Assembly: GCA_027034975.1 (NCBI GenBank)
Contig: JALVWQ010000036.1
Location: 1-37,233 of the forward strand
Length of the DNA stretch: 37,233 bases
Direction: 5' to 3'
Source: Campylobacteraceae bacterium
Lineage (GTDB): Bacteria; Campylobacterota; Campylobacteria; Campylobacterales; Sulfurovaceae
Shown: piece after piece, positions 1 through 7,370 of the stretch
Numbering within the stretch: the first letter of the stretch is position 1
How the letters are laid out: each line of letters opens with the position of its first letter
Translations under genes and position numbers: made by a program
The notes under the pieces: generated by a model
Seen by the model: only the letters and a program-made list of their open reading frames with translations
What the model was told of the DNA's origin: nothing
Databases searched by the model: none

Positions 1-860
1 GCAATTGAACTAAGCGTATCGCCCTTTTTTACAACAATAAATCGCATCTCTTTTGCTCTTTGTGCTGCCTCTTTCGATAACTCTTTTACATATTTCACAC
101 TCTTTGTCTCTTTCTGAACATCTTCACTCTTCAAGATAGAGTCGATCTCTTGTGCAAGTTTTGTCAACTCGTCATTATTGGCACCCTTATCAGATACAAT
201 AACTTTATTAAAAGTATCTACTTTTTTGCTACTACCAGCCTTAACATCACTTTTCAGATTTGCTGTTACTGTTGTTTGCTCATTTGCTAAAGTATCTGTT
301 TGTGCCTGCTCAAGTTGGGCTGCTAATGCTGCATCATCTTGTGCACTACTGCTTTGTTGCTGCGTACTCTTTGTGGTAGCCTGTGCTGGTTTTGCATTTT
401 TAGATTTTGCCAACTCTTTGGCAACTAAAGCAGCAATTTTGGCTAAATCCTCTTGTGAAAGTACTTTCCCTGTTGTAGCTTGTACAGCGTGTTGTATCGC
501 TTTTTCTTCTTTCATTGTATTTGTTTTAATTGCTTTTTGTGCCTCCTCTTTTACCACCATCTTCTCCAATTCACTTACCTCTTGTGCTGTAGCTTTTGGC
601 TCCGAAACTTGCGTTGCTGTACTATTATTTTGTAACGGTGCAACAGCTACTGTTTTTGCAGCAACTTTACCATTATCATTTTGAGAAAAATATTTTCCAC
701 CTAAAAATGCTATTAAGCCAATTGCCAATAGAAAGAGAATTAAAAGTGCAATAAGCAATATATAAAGTATTTTCTTATCGCTTCCACTCTCTTTTACAAT
801 AATTGGAGAACCTCCACTTGTCCCAATCAAATCATCTAAATTATTCTTTTCATTTCCCAT
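1..860 (-). CDS. LysM-domain, single-pass membrane protein (partial, C-terminus outside window)
   Basis: I read this open frame from the reverse strand: it starts at the ATG at 860 and stays open to the left edge, 286 codons. Visible parts: a polar N-terminus of about 30 residues, one strong membrane segment at about 31-55 (rich in I, L and A), a long Ala/Gln/Lys/Thr-rich stretch at about 60-265 that looks extended or coiled, and from about residue 274 the sequence FIVVKKGDTLSSIA, the start of a LysM peptidoglycan-binding repeat. Likely topology is an inner-membrane anchor with a periplasmic stalk carrying LysM to the cell wall. An AAAAGGAG ribosome site lies just before the ATG. The rhodanese gene ends 24 bp upstream on the same strand, so the two are probably co-transcribed. 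The role is inferred: wall attachment or scaffolding. The rest of the protein is not visible. Confidence 0.85.
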   Translation of the reverse strand, partial: MGNEKNNLDDLIGTSGGSPIIVKESGSDKKILYILLIALLILFLLAIGLIAFLGGKYFSQNDNGKVAAKTVAVAPLQNNSTATQVSEPKATAQEVSELEKMVVKEEAQKAIKTNTMKEEKAIQHAVQATTGKVLSQEDLAKIAALVAKELAKSKNAKPAQATTKSTQQQSSSAQDDAALAAQLEQAQTDTLANEQTTVTANLKSDVKAGSSKKVDTFNKVIVSDKGANNDELTKLAQEIDSILKSEDVQKETKSVKYVKELSKEAAQRAKEMRFIVVKKGDTLSSI

Positions 861-884
861 TCTCTACTCCTTTTATCAAATTTA

Positions 885-1538
885 TCATTGTTGTTTAAGT
901 ACTTTTAATCCTAAAATTTGCCAATACTGCATACCTCCACGGTAGTAGTTTATCTTCTCTTTAGGATAACCAATCTTAAGTAAATTTTTCATCGCTCTTA
1001 CCCCCTGCTGACACCATGGACCATTATCAAATACTGTCAATACCTGAGCGTTTGTAAAATCCCATTTACCATCCTTTTTTTGAGCACCCAAAATTGGTAA
1101 CACTTGGTCTAAATATTGATTCGACCCATCAGGATGCAAAATTGAAAATGGTAAGTTTATTGCTCCGGGTATTGTCCCCTCTTTATACCATTTTGGGAGA
1201 CGAGCATCCACCAATACCCCTTGGTTATTTGAGACTTCATTCTTTAAAAAATCTATTAATTCTAACTCACCAAAAGTTTTGATCCCTTTTATTGGTTCAA
1301 AAGGTTGTACACAAAAAGGTGGACAGGGTCTTGATGTCTTAGTGTAGGAGTTTTTTAGTCGATATGAAGTATCTTGTATTCTATCGATTCGTACAGCTTC
1401 TCCTAACACATCAACATCTACATAGGGCAGATCTTGCGTAATCTTTACTTTATACTCCTTCGTATCCTCTGCTGCCCACAAACAATTTTGTATAACGAGC
1501 AAACCAATAATCAATATTGATCGTTTCATTTTCATCAT
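885..1538 (-). CDS. Periplasmic rhodanese-like domain protein
   Basis: A 217-aa protein with a signal peptide (MMKMKRS, then a hydrophobic core, likely cut near A22/A23). The rhodanese fold occupies about residues 80-215: LVDARLPKWYKEGTIPGAINLP, followed by the active-site loop with cysteine C176 in WCQQGVRAM and the typical closing YRGGMQYW. Known family members move sulfane sulfur or bind anions through this cysteine; the loop is intact, so activity is plausible. The substrate cannot be read from sequence. A CPPFC pair near residues 72-76 could form a disulfide in the periplasm. AAGGAAG precedes the start; ATGs at 1535 and 1529 are alternatives. It heads a probable two-gene unit with the LysM protein. 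Confidence 0.88.
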   Translation of the reverse strand: MMKMKRSILIIGLLVIQNCLWAAEDTKEYKVKITQDLPYVDVDVLGEAVRIDRIQDTSYRLKNSYTKTSRPCPPFCVQPFEPIKGIKTFGELELIDFLKNEVSNNQGVLVDARLPKWYKEGTIPGAINLPFSILHPDGSNQYLDQVLPILGAQKKDGKWDFTNAQVLTVFDNGPWCQQGVRAMKNLLKIGYPKEKINYYRGGMQYWQILGLKVLKQQ

Positions 1539-1689
1539 CTCTTCCTTTCGTATTCAAATAGTACCATATAATCAAGCATATGAAAAAAAATATTGCATTT
1601 TTTTATTTTTGCTTTAATTTGCGTATATTTCATAGTAGATATTATCACATTTTGTAATATTTTTCAATTGTATCTCTCTTAGAAAATAC

Positions 1690-1780
1690 TCTTTTTTGCT
1701 TTTTTTAAGCTATTTTAAATTTTTTTGCCTTTTTTCTCTTTTTTTCGCACCAAATATGTTTATTTAGTGTATAATACATA
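1690..1780 (+). promoter_or_regulatory. Promoter of the CAP-domain gene with phased T-tracts
   Basis: A perfect TATAAT lies at 1770-1775, 30 bases before the ATG at 1806. Upstream there is no -35 box. Instead six T-tracts are centred near 1694, 1703, 1714, 1723, 1732 and 1742, close to one per helical turn. Periodic AT stretches replacing the -35 box are known for the housekeeping sigma factor of Campylobacter and Helicobacter. The rest of the 267-bp gap (1539-1689) is AT-rich and holds no recognisable gene. Confidence 0.65.
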
Positions 1781-1805
1781 GCATTATTTCCATAAAAGGA
1801 TATAT

Positions 1806-2432
1806 ATGTACAGAAAGCATATTTTACCGATAGTTCTAACAAGCACACTTCTAATGGCACAAGGTAGCAGCTCTTCACAAGATAGATTCGAAAAAGCACC
1901 AAATTTGCAACAAGCAAGCATAAAGCAGCAAGTAGCAGCAAAGCAGCAACAACCTACTACCAAGAAACTCACTATTAAAGAGGCAGCTTTAAAAGCTGTT
2001 AACAGTGTCCGTACCCATCCACAAATCTGTTCAAAAGGGGCAAAACCGCTCCAGTGGAGTCCTCATCTATACAATATGGCAAAAGAGCACTCTATCGATA
2101 TGGCTGTTACAGGGCTCTTACAACATAATGGTTCAGGAACAAAAACAGATATCACAGCTAAACGCCTTAATCTTAAACGAGGCTCATTCTTTTTTGAAAG
2201 AGTTAACCAAAAGATCAACTCTAAAAACCTCTATAGTGGCGAGCTTATTGTTCGAACGAGTCTTGACACGCTTGCTTCCCCAAAAACTCTTATAGATTAC
2301 TGGATTAAACAGCCTAAAGATTGTCAACTTATTATGAATCCAAACTTTACAAACTTTGCTATGGCAAAAGTCATTAGCAATAAAGATAACCGTGCTTACT
2401 GGACACTTTTACTATCAGGCAAGCGAAAATAG
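1806..2432 (+). CDS. Secreted CAP-superfamily (SCP/PR-1-like) protein
   Basis: A 208-aa protein with an N-terminal signal peptide (MYRKHILPIVLTSTLLMA), a Gln/Ala/Lys-rich linker at about 34-54 and a CAP domain from about 58 to 205. Recognisable CAP features are the first helix with LKAVNSVRTHP, PLQWSPHLYNMAKEHS with H95, LLQHNGSG with H107, and SGE with E146. These resemble the His/Glu cavity residues of the family, although a full tetrad cannot be confirmed by eye. Bacterial CAP proteins are exported and mostly of unknown function. It is a single gene with its own promoter. It converges on the DUF255 gene with one base between the two stop codons, so no separate terminator fits between them. 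Confidence 0.85.
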   Translation: MYRKHILPIVLTSTLLMAQGSSSSQDRFEKAPNLQQASIKQQVAAKQQQPTTKKLTIKEAALKAVNSVRTHPQICSKGAKPLQWSPHLYNMAKEHSIDMAVTGLLQHNGSGTKTDITAKRLNLKRGSFFFERVNQKINSKNLYSGELIVRTSLDTLASPKTLIDYWIKQPKDCQLIMNPNFTNFAMAKVISNKDNRAYWTLLLSGKRK

Positions 2433-2433
2433 C

Positions 2434-4476
2434 CTACTTCTTTGGAGCAAAGAGCTGACTCTTGCCGCTCTTGATAGTGCTGCTCCTTCTGATCTCATCT
2501 ATCACCTTTTGTACAATTGCATCTATACTCTTTGCATAGGCGAAACAGCGGTCACTCTTGCAGGCAAGTATTGTTCCATCTTTGCTCTCTTTAAAGGCAA
2601 TATATGGATATGTTGTTCTCTTTAAGAGTGCTCGTTTAATCTTTGGTAGCAGCTCCTTTTTGGCTTTAATTACTATATATTCTCTCCTCTTTGCCAAAGC
2701 AAAATCTACAGCTGTTGCGTTTGCAGGTGGGTATGCTGCTATCTCGTTTTTTGACGCTTTGTAGAGTTTTTTTGCCTCTTGCTCAAAGTGTAAATCGGAG
2801 CTTAAGAGAGCTAACCTTAAGAGATTCTTCCCCATAGTGGCTAATGCACTTCTGTAGGCATCATCTCCAATTGAAGCTTTTGACTTTAGTTTCCCTTGAC
2901 TGTTGTACCAACTGCCACCCTTTTTAAACTTTTGCATCGCACTCTGTGTGAGTTTTTTTGCAAAATTAAGATAGTGCCTATTTTGCGTATATTCAAAAAT
3001 ATCTAGGAGTGCAGCGATGTAGTATGCGTAATCCTCCATTACCGCTTTTATTTTTGCTTTTTTCCCTGGAAGCAGCTGATGGTAGAGTACTCCGCCTCTA
3101 TAGAGTCTCTTCTCTATAGTATCTACAATCTCTTTTGCCTCAGCAACTCGCCCAGCCTTATAGAGTCCATGAACAAGCAGTGCATTCCATGCTGTAAGCA
3201 TCTTTTTGTCGATAAATGGATACTCTCTTTTTTTTCTAAGTGCTTGGAGTGCCGCTTTTGCTTTTTGAAACTCTTGAGGAGCAACTTTTATACTCTTAAC
3301 TCTAACTGGATTGCTAAAACCATTATGGAAGTTCCCCTCCCAACTAATACCAAAGTGCTCCAATACCCGCTCGGCATCTTTTACCTTTGCCTTTTCGAGT
3401 GCCTTGAGGGCTTCATCATACTTATAGATGTAATAATACCCCTCCTCTTTTTTGCCACTTGGGGTCATACTATCTGCATCACTTGCACCATAATAGAGCC
3501 CACCATTTCTATAGTATTTTTTTAGGAATGTTACTATCTCTCCTACTACCTCTTTATAGCGTTTTTTGTGCGTTATCTTATAAGCCTTCGCATATGCCTC
3601 TAGGAGTTCTGCATTAGTGTAGAGCATCTTCTCAAAGTGTGGTATAGTCCAAGAGACATCGGTACTATAGCGGTAAAAGCCACCCTCTATCTGGTCATAA
3701 ATACCGCCATTTGCCATATGATCTAACATCAGCGTTGCCATCTTAAGTGCCTTTTTATCGCCACTTACCGAGTAGATATTTAAGAGTGTATTGATTGTCG
3801 GAGCCTGCGGAAATTTAGGGGCTCTCCCTATTCCACCATTTTCGTAATCGAAGCGTTTCGATACAGCATCTACAAAGGCTTTTGCTAATTTGCCTTCGTC
3901 CACTTTAGATGGTGCAAATTTTGCTTGCTCAATCTTTTGCATTGCTCTTTCTACACTTTTAGCAATATCTGCAATCTTCTCTGGGTTCTTCTTTTTCATT
4001 TCGACAATTTGCTTTAAGATGCTCCAAAGACCGGCAACACCATAACGGGGCTCTAGCGGTATATATGTACCTGCAAAAAAGGGTTTTTTATCTGCTGTCA
4101 TTATGATTGTTAACGGCCACCCACCACCTCTGCCATTCATTACCTGATAAACCTTTTGGTAGTAGCTATCGATATGGGGCATCTCCTCTCTATCGACTTT
4201 AATTGGTACAAAGTGTCTATTTAAAAATGTTGCTAACTTTTTATTCTCAAATGACTCATGCTCCATCACATGACACCAGTGGCAAGTACTATAGCCTATT
4301 GAGAGAAAGATAAGTTTATGCTCTCGCTTCGCCTTTTTAAATGCAGCCTCTGACCACGGCATCCAATCGACTGGATTATCTGCATGCTGTTGCAGATAGG
4401 GTGACTCTTGAGACTTCAGTGCATTTGCCTCAAGGCCAATAAGGAGCAACGCTAAAACTATAAGAATCTTTTTCAC
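2434..4476 (-). CDS. DUF255 thioredoxin-fold protein (YyaL / SPATA20 family), exported
   Basis: About 680 aa from a GTG start at 4476. The frame is open to an ATG at 4512, but a TGTTATACT promoter box (4498-4503) lies inside that extension and AAAGGA sits correctly before the GTG. The N-terminus is then a clean signal peptide (MKKILIVL...EANA). Next comes the family hallmark [14 protein letters not shown] and a thioredoxin-like domain with CHWC at C65/C68, RGGGWPLTI and FFAGTYIP. The rest (about 180-600) resembles the six-hairpin glycosidase-like domain of this family, with [18 protein letters not shown] and [14 protein letters not shown]. The cellular job of the family is not established; the export signal puts the CxxC in the periplasm. 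It is encoded alone, convergent with the CAP gene. Confidence 0.9.
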   Translation of the reverse strand: MKKILIVLALLLIGLEANALKSQESPYLQQHADNPVDWMPWSEAAFKKAKREHKLIFLSIGYSTCHWCHVMEHESFENKKLATFLNRHFVPIKVDREEMPHIDSYYQKVYQVMNGRGGGWPLTIIMTADKKPFFAGTYIPLEPRYGVAGLWSILKQIVEMKKKNPEKIADIAKSVERAMQKIEQAKFAPSKVDEGKLAKAFVDAVSKRFDYENGGIGRAPKFPQAPTINTLLNIYSVSGDKKALKMATLMLDHMANGGIYDQIEGGFYRYSTDVSWTIPHFEKMLYTNAELLEAYAKAYKITHKKRYKEVVGEIVTFLKKYYRNGGLYYGASDADSMTPSGKKEEGYYYIYKYDEALKALEKAKVKDAERVLEHFGISWEGNFHNGFSNPVRVKSIKVAPQEFQKAKAALQALRKKREYPFIDKKMLTAWNALLVHGLYKAGRVAEAKEIVDTIEKRLYRGGVLYHQLLPGKKAKIKAVMEDYAYYIAALLDIFEYTQNRHYLNFAKKLTQSAMQKFKKGGSWYNSQGKLKSKASIGDDAYRSALATMGKNLLRLALLSSDLHFEQEAKKLYKASKNEIAAYPPANATAVDFALAKRREYIVIKAKKELLPKIKRALLKRTTYPYIAFKESKDGTILACKSDRCFAYAKSIDAIVQKVIDEIRRSSTIKSGKSQLFAPKK

Positions 4477-4497
4477 AATACTTTTCCTTTTTAATCT

Positions 4498-4506
4498 AGT
4501 ATAACA
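4498..4506 (-). promoter_or_regulatory. Extended -10 promoter of the DUF255 gene
   Basis: On the reverse strand TGTTATACT is an extended -10 (TGnTATACT) about 21 bases before the GTG start at 4476. Transcription would start near 4491, leaving a short leader of about 15 nt that contains the AAAGGA ribosome site. Confidence 0.55.
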
Positions 4507-4729
4507 TATCAACTGTGTAGTATCTCTGTATTTTAACGATATTTTTAATAATTACCCCTATCCCTTACTATTCAAAAGTACAAAAAACGAAATTTGGCTA
4601 CATTACGGGCGATTATGAGGTTATGAGTGAATTACACACTTTTTGAAGCTACAAATATTAATATTATTTATTATTTTTTATAAGATATTTTAATAATTGA
4701 TTTGAAGAATATTTAAGTGCTAATGCAGA

Positions 4730-4980
4730 TTGCGTACTATTCACCCTAAAAGTTTCAATTGCAAAATAGGGTTAGAGTGCGTAAGATTGTACTGGAGATT
4801 TAAAAGCTGACATTCAAGCAGAGCGTCAAATATCTAGTATTAAGTTGCACGCAATTCACCCTAAAAGTTTCAATTACCAAATAGGGTTAGAGTGCGTAAG
4901 ATTGTGCTGGAGATTTAAAAGCTGTACTTAAAGTACAGCGTTAAATATCCAGTGCAAGGTTGCGTGCTATAACCCTATTC
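4730..4980. repeat. 115-bp tandem repeat, two full units and a partial third, behind purB
   Basis: Unit 1 is 4730-4844, unit 2 is 4845-4959, and the start of a third (4960-4980) runs into the purB stop codon. Near-identical cores include TTCACCCTAAAAGTTTCAAT, AATAGGGTTAGAGTGCGTAA and CTGGAGATTTAAAAGCTG. Each unit folds as two hairpins. The first pairs TTGCGTAC..ACCCTA with TAGGGT..AGTGCGTAA. The second pairs CTGGAGATTT with AAATATC(C/T)AG around an inner stem; in unit 2 the inner stem is perfect (GCTGTACT at 4921-4928 with AGTACAGC at 4932-4939). Several differences between units keep pairing, for example G-U replaced by G-C. The remainder of the 4477-4974 gap (4507-4729) is plain AT-rich sequence with no gene that I can see. 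Confidence 0.8.
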
Positions 4981-6303
4981 AAAGACTCTTTTGAAGATTG
5001 CGTCTACATTTTTTGTATAATACTCATAATCAAAACAAGCCCTAATCTGCTCTTCGCTCAGTTTCTCTCGAAGCTCTTTATCTTCAAGGAGATATTGCAA
5101 GAAGAGGCTCTCCCCTTTTTCGTTTGTTGTTGCTTTTCCTTGTTGGATCTCCTCCCACACCTTCATTGCGTTTCGCTGTACTATTTTATAAGCATCTTCA
5201 CGGCTTACGCCTGCTTTTGGTAACTCTAAGAGTACTCTTTGTGAGAAGACTAACCCACCTGTGAGGTTCAGGTTTTTCATCATATTCTCTGGCATAACTG
5301 TCAATTTAGAGATTACACCATTCATTCTATGGAGCATAAAATCGCTTGTAATAAATGAGTCTGGAAGCCAGAATCGCTCTGTTGATGAGTGACTAATATC
5401 TCTCTCGTGCCAAAGAGCTACATTCTCCATAGCTGGGATTACATAAGCACGAATCATTCGTGCAAGCCCTGTAATGTTCTCTGTTAATATTGGGTTTCTC
5501 TTGTGTGGCATTGCAGAGGAACCCTTTTGCCCTTTTGCAAAAAACTCCTCTGCTTCGTAAACCTCTGTTCTTTGGAGATGTCTTACTTGTACAGCAAACT
5601 TCTCGATTGATGATGCTAAGAGTGCTAGTGCTGAAGCGAGTCTTGCGTATCTATCTCTATGCACTACTTGGTTCGATACCGGCTCTGGTTTGAGACCAAG
5701 CTCTTGCATCGCTAACTCTTCGAGCTCTAGTGGTGCGTGTGCAAAGTTCCCCATCGCTCCGCTTATTTGCCCAACTGAGATTACTTCTAGTGTCTCTTCG
5801 AGGTTTTTAAGGTGGCGTTTGAGTTCATCATACCATACTGCAAGTGTTAAGCCAAAGGTAATTGGTTCCCCGTGAATCCCATGGCTTCTACCAACCATAA
5901 GCGTATATTTGTGCTCATAGGCTCTCTTTTTTACCGACTCCATAAGCATCTTAACATCGTCGATAATAATATTTAGAGAGTCTCGCATCTGTAGTGCCAC
6001 TCCTGTATCAACTGCATCTGAGCTTGTCATACCGTAGTGGAACCATCTACTCTCTTCGCCTAAAGACTCTGCAACGCTTGTATTGAAAGCTATAAGATCG
6101 TGCTTTGTCTTTGCCTCTATCTCCTCAATTCGCTCTACTGAGAATTTTGCATTCTTAACAATTTTTTCGCAATCCTCATCTGGAATTAAACCTAATTTAT
6201 TCCACGCTTTTACAGCTGCTTTTTCTACCTCTAACCAAGCTGCATACCTTGCCTCTTGTGTCCAGAGTTTTGCCATCTCATCTCGTGCGTATCGCTCTAC
6301 CAT
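4975..6303 (-). CDS. purB: Adenylosuccinate lyase
   Basis: A 442-aa protein, normal length for the short bacterial PurB type. It splits succinylaminoimidazole carboxamide ribotide and adenylosuccinate, releasing fumarate, in purine synthesis. Seen: the fumarase/aspartase signature GSSAMPHKRNP at 261-271 with the catalytic serine, the TSSDAVDT loop at 93-100 and the catalytic histidine region GRSHGIHGEP at 138-147. The C-terminal helices (DAYKIVQRNAMKVWEE) also fit. It appears to stand alone: the RluA-type gene diverges upstream, and downstream lies the 115-bp tandem repeat, whose third partial copy includes the TAG stop. A structured 3' UTR on the purB transcript is therefore likely. Confidence 0.97.
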   Translation of the reverse strand: MVERYARDEMAKLWTQEARYAAWLEVEKAAVKAWNKLGLIPDEDCEKIVKNAKFSVERIEEIEAKTKHDLIAFNTSVAESLGEESRWFHYGMTSSDAVDTGVALQMRDSLNIIIDDVKMLMESVKKRAYEHKYTLMVGRSHGIHGEPITFGLTLAVWYDELKRHLKNLEETLEVISVGQISGAMGNFAHAPLELEELAMQELGLKPEPVSNQVVHRDRYARLASALALLASSIEKFAVQVRHLQRTEVYEAEEFFAKGQKGSSAMPHKRNPILTENITGLARMIRAYVIPAMENVALWHERDISHSSTERFWLPDSFITSDFMLHRMNGVISKLTVMPENMMKNLNLTGGLVFSQRVLLELPKAGVSREDAYKIVQRNAMKVWEEIQQGKATTNEKGESLFLQYLLEDKELREKLSEEQIRACFDYEYYTKNVDAIFKRVFE

Positions 6304-6324
6304 TCCTATCCCTTTTAAAAATTA

Positions 6325-6333
6325 TGGTAATAT
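6325..6333 (+). promoter_or_regulatory. Possible extended -10 promoter for the RluA-type gene
   Basis: TGGTAATAT reads as an extended -10 (TGnTAATAT) 29 bases before the ATG at 6362, in the 58-bp gap to the divergent purB. No clear -35 box is visible. Confidence 0.4.
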
Positions 6334-6361
6334 TTTACACTAATTTATCTAAAGGTCATCT

Positions 6362-7264
6362 ATGCCGTTTGCTTTTGATTCGTTTATTGTAGAGGAGGAG
6401 AAACCAGCCTTTGCGATACTAATGCGTCACTACAATATCCCCATGCGAGAAGCACAAAAAATTATCGACAAGGGGCGTATGCTTTGTAATGAAATTACCG
6501 TATCTCAAAAGAATCAAAGGGTTGCAGGTGTCATTAAAGTCTTACGGTTTATTCCTAAAAGCCGTAACCATCCACCTTTTTTTAGCACGCAAAATATTAT
6601 GGTTTTCGAAAAACCTAGTGGCATTTTAGTACACCCTAACAAGGTACTTACCCCCTACTCTATGCTTGATGAAGTTCGCCATTTTGGTGGCGAGAGTGCA
6701 AACAGTGTCCACCGTATAGATATGGAGACATCTGGACTTCTCTTGGCAAGTAAAAATAGTGAGACAGAGATGCAGCTTAAAACTATGTTTGAGCAGAAGA
6801 AGATCCAAAAGAGTTACCTTGCCTGGGTTCGTGGCAATACAGCCGACTCATTTAGTGTCGATGCCCCTATAAAGGTTCGGCAAGATTACACTACTTCTAA
6901 GCATAAAGTTGCTATCGATTCAAGTGGCAAAAGTGCCCAAACAGAGTTTACAAAGTTGCTTTACAACCCTCAAAAAGATGTCTCACTACTATCTATTAAG
7001 CCGTTGACAGGACGCACACACCAAATACGGATTCATCTGTTTCACATGAAACATCCTATCATTGGCGACCCACTCTACGGTACAAATTTTGATATTGCAG
7101 AAGCCTACTTGGAGGAGCGATTAAAAGAGGTTGACAGAGTAAAATTTACAGGAGCAAAGAGATTAATGCTCCATGCACAAAGCCTAGAGTTTAAACTAGA
7201 TTGTCACTACTACATAAAGAGTCAGGTTGACTTTAGCAAAGAGATAGAGAGTATCTATAGATAG
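6362..7264 (+). CDS. RluA-family RNA pseudouridine synthase
   Basis: A 300-aa protein with an N-terminal S4-like RNA-binding segment (about 17-60, PMREAQKIIDKGRMLCN) and a catalytic domain. The active-site motif is HRIDMETSGLLL, with the catalytic aspartate at D120. Also present are FEKPSGILVHP at 82-92, the closing LTGRTHQIRIHL and HPIIGDPLYG. Family members convert specific uridines in 23S rRNA or tRNA to pseudouridine; which site this one modifies cannot be told from sequence, so I give no symbol. Two parS-like 16-mers fall here: one is inside the gene at 7038-7053, coding for FHMK just before HPIIGD, and the other supplies the TAG stop codon. The gene converges on the rlmN operon. Confidence 0.92.
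   Translation: MPFAFDSFIVEEEKPAFAILMRHYNIPMREAQKIIDKGRMLCNEITVSQKNQRVAGVIKVLRFIPKSRNHPPFFSTQNIMVFEKPSGILVHPNKVLTPYSMLDEVRHFGGESANSVHRIDMETSGLLLASKNSETEMQLKTMFEQKKIQKSYLAWVRGNTADSFSVDAPIKVRQDYTTSKHKVAIDSSGKSAQTEFTKLLYNPQKDVSLLSIKPLTGRTHQIRIHLFHMKHPIIGDPLYGTNFDIAEAYLEERLKEVDRVKFTGAKRLMLHAQSLEFKLDCHYYIKSQVDFSKEIESIYR
7038..7053. promoter_or_regulatory. parS-like site 1 (inside the RluA-type gene)
   Basis: TGTTTCACATGAAACA differs from the classical ParB-binding parS consensus TGTTTCACGTGAAACA at one central base. It lies within coding sequence. An identical copy begins 227 bp downstream. Assignment as parS is by similarity only. Confidence 0.6.
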
Positions 7265-7283
7265 TGTTTCACATGAAACACTA
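7262..7283. promoter_or_regulatory. parS-like site 2, extended palindrome joining two convergent genes
   Basis: The core TGTTTCACATGAAACA (7265-7280) is flanked by TAG and CTA, so the inverted repeat spans 22 bp and is perfect except at its central two bases. Its left TAG (7262-7264) is the stop codon of the RluA-type gene; its right end read on the other strand (7283-7281) is the TAG of the 29-aa peptide gene. It could also fold in RNA as a terminator-like hairpin, but no T-run follows on either strand. Confidence 0.65.
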
Positions 7284-7370
7284 CTTTCTTATCTCTCGAA
7301 TAATACCCCAAAGACCAACTAAAACAACAATAATAATAAATCCATAAAGCAGTTTATCTAATAGTGTCAT
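7281..7370 (-). CDS. 29-aa single-pass membrane peptide, coupled to rlmN
   Basis: Sequence MTLLDKLLYGFIIIVVLVGL, continuing with WGIIREIRK: one hydrophobic helix (about 8-22) and a basic C-terminal tail. Its ATG overlaps the rlmN stop as ATGA, and GGAG of the last rlmN codons forms a ribosome site at the right distance, so translational coupling is very likely. Its TAG lies in parS-like site 2. I recognise no family. It could be a small regulator or stabiliser of a membrane complex, but nothing in the sequence names a partner. Confidence rests on the start context and the clean amphipathic layout. Confidence 0.6.
   Translation of the reverse strand: MTLLDKLLYGFIIIVVLVGLWGIIREIRK

Noticed and set aside
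178-684. A 168-codon forward frame rich in Cys, Ser and Ala
   Set aside because: It is antisense to the LysM protein, has no ribosome site and has the odd composition expected of a shadow frame.
1705-1972. Two Leu/Cys-rich reverse frames across the CAP gene start
   Set aside because: They are antisense to the signal peptide and promoter region of the CAP gene and have no start context.
4730-4980. The tandem repeats as a CRISPR array
   Set aside because: The whole 115-bp unit is repeated with no unique spacers, and no cas gene is near.
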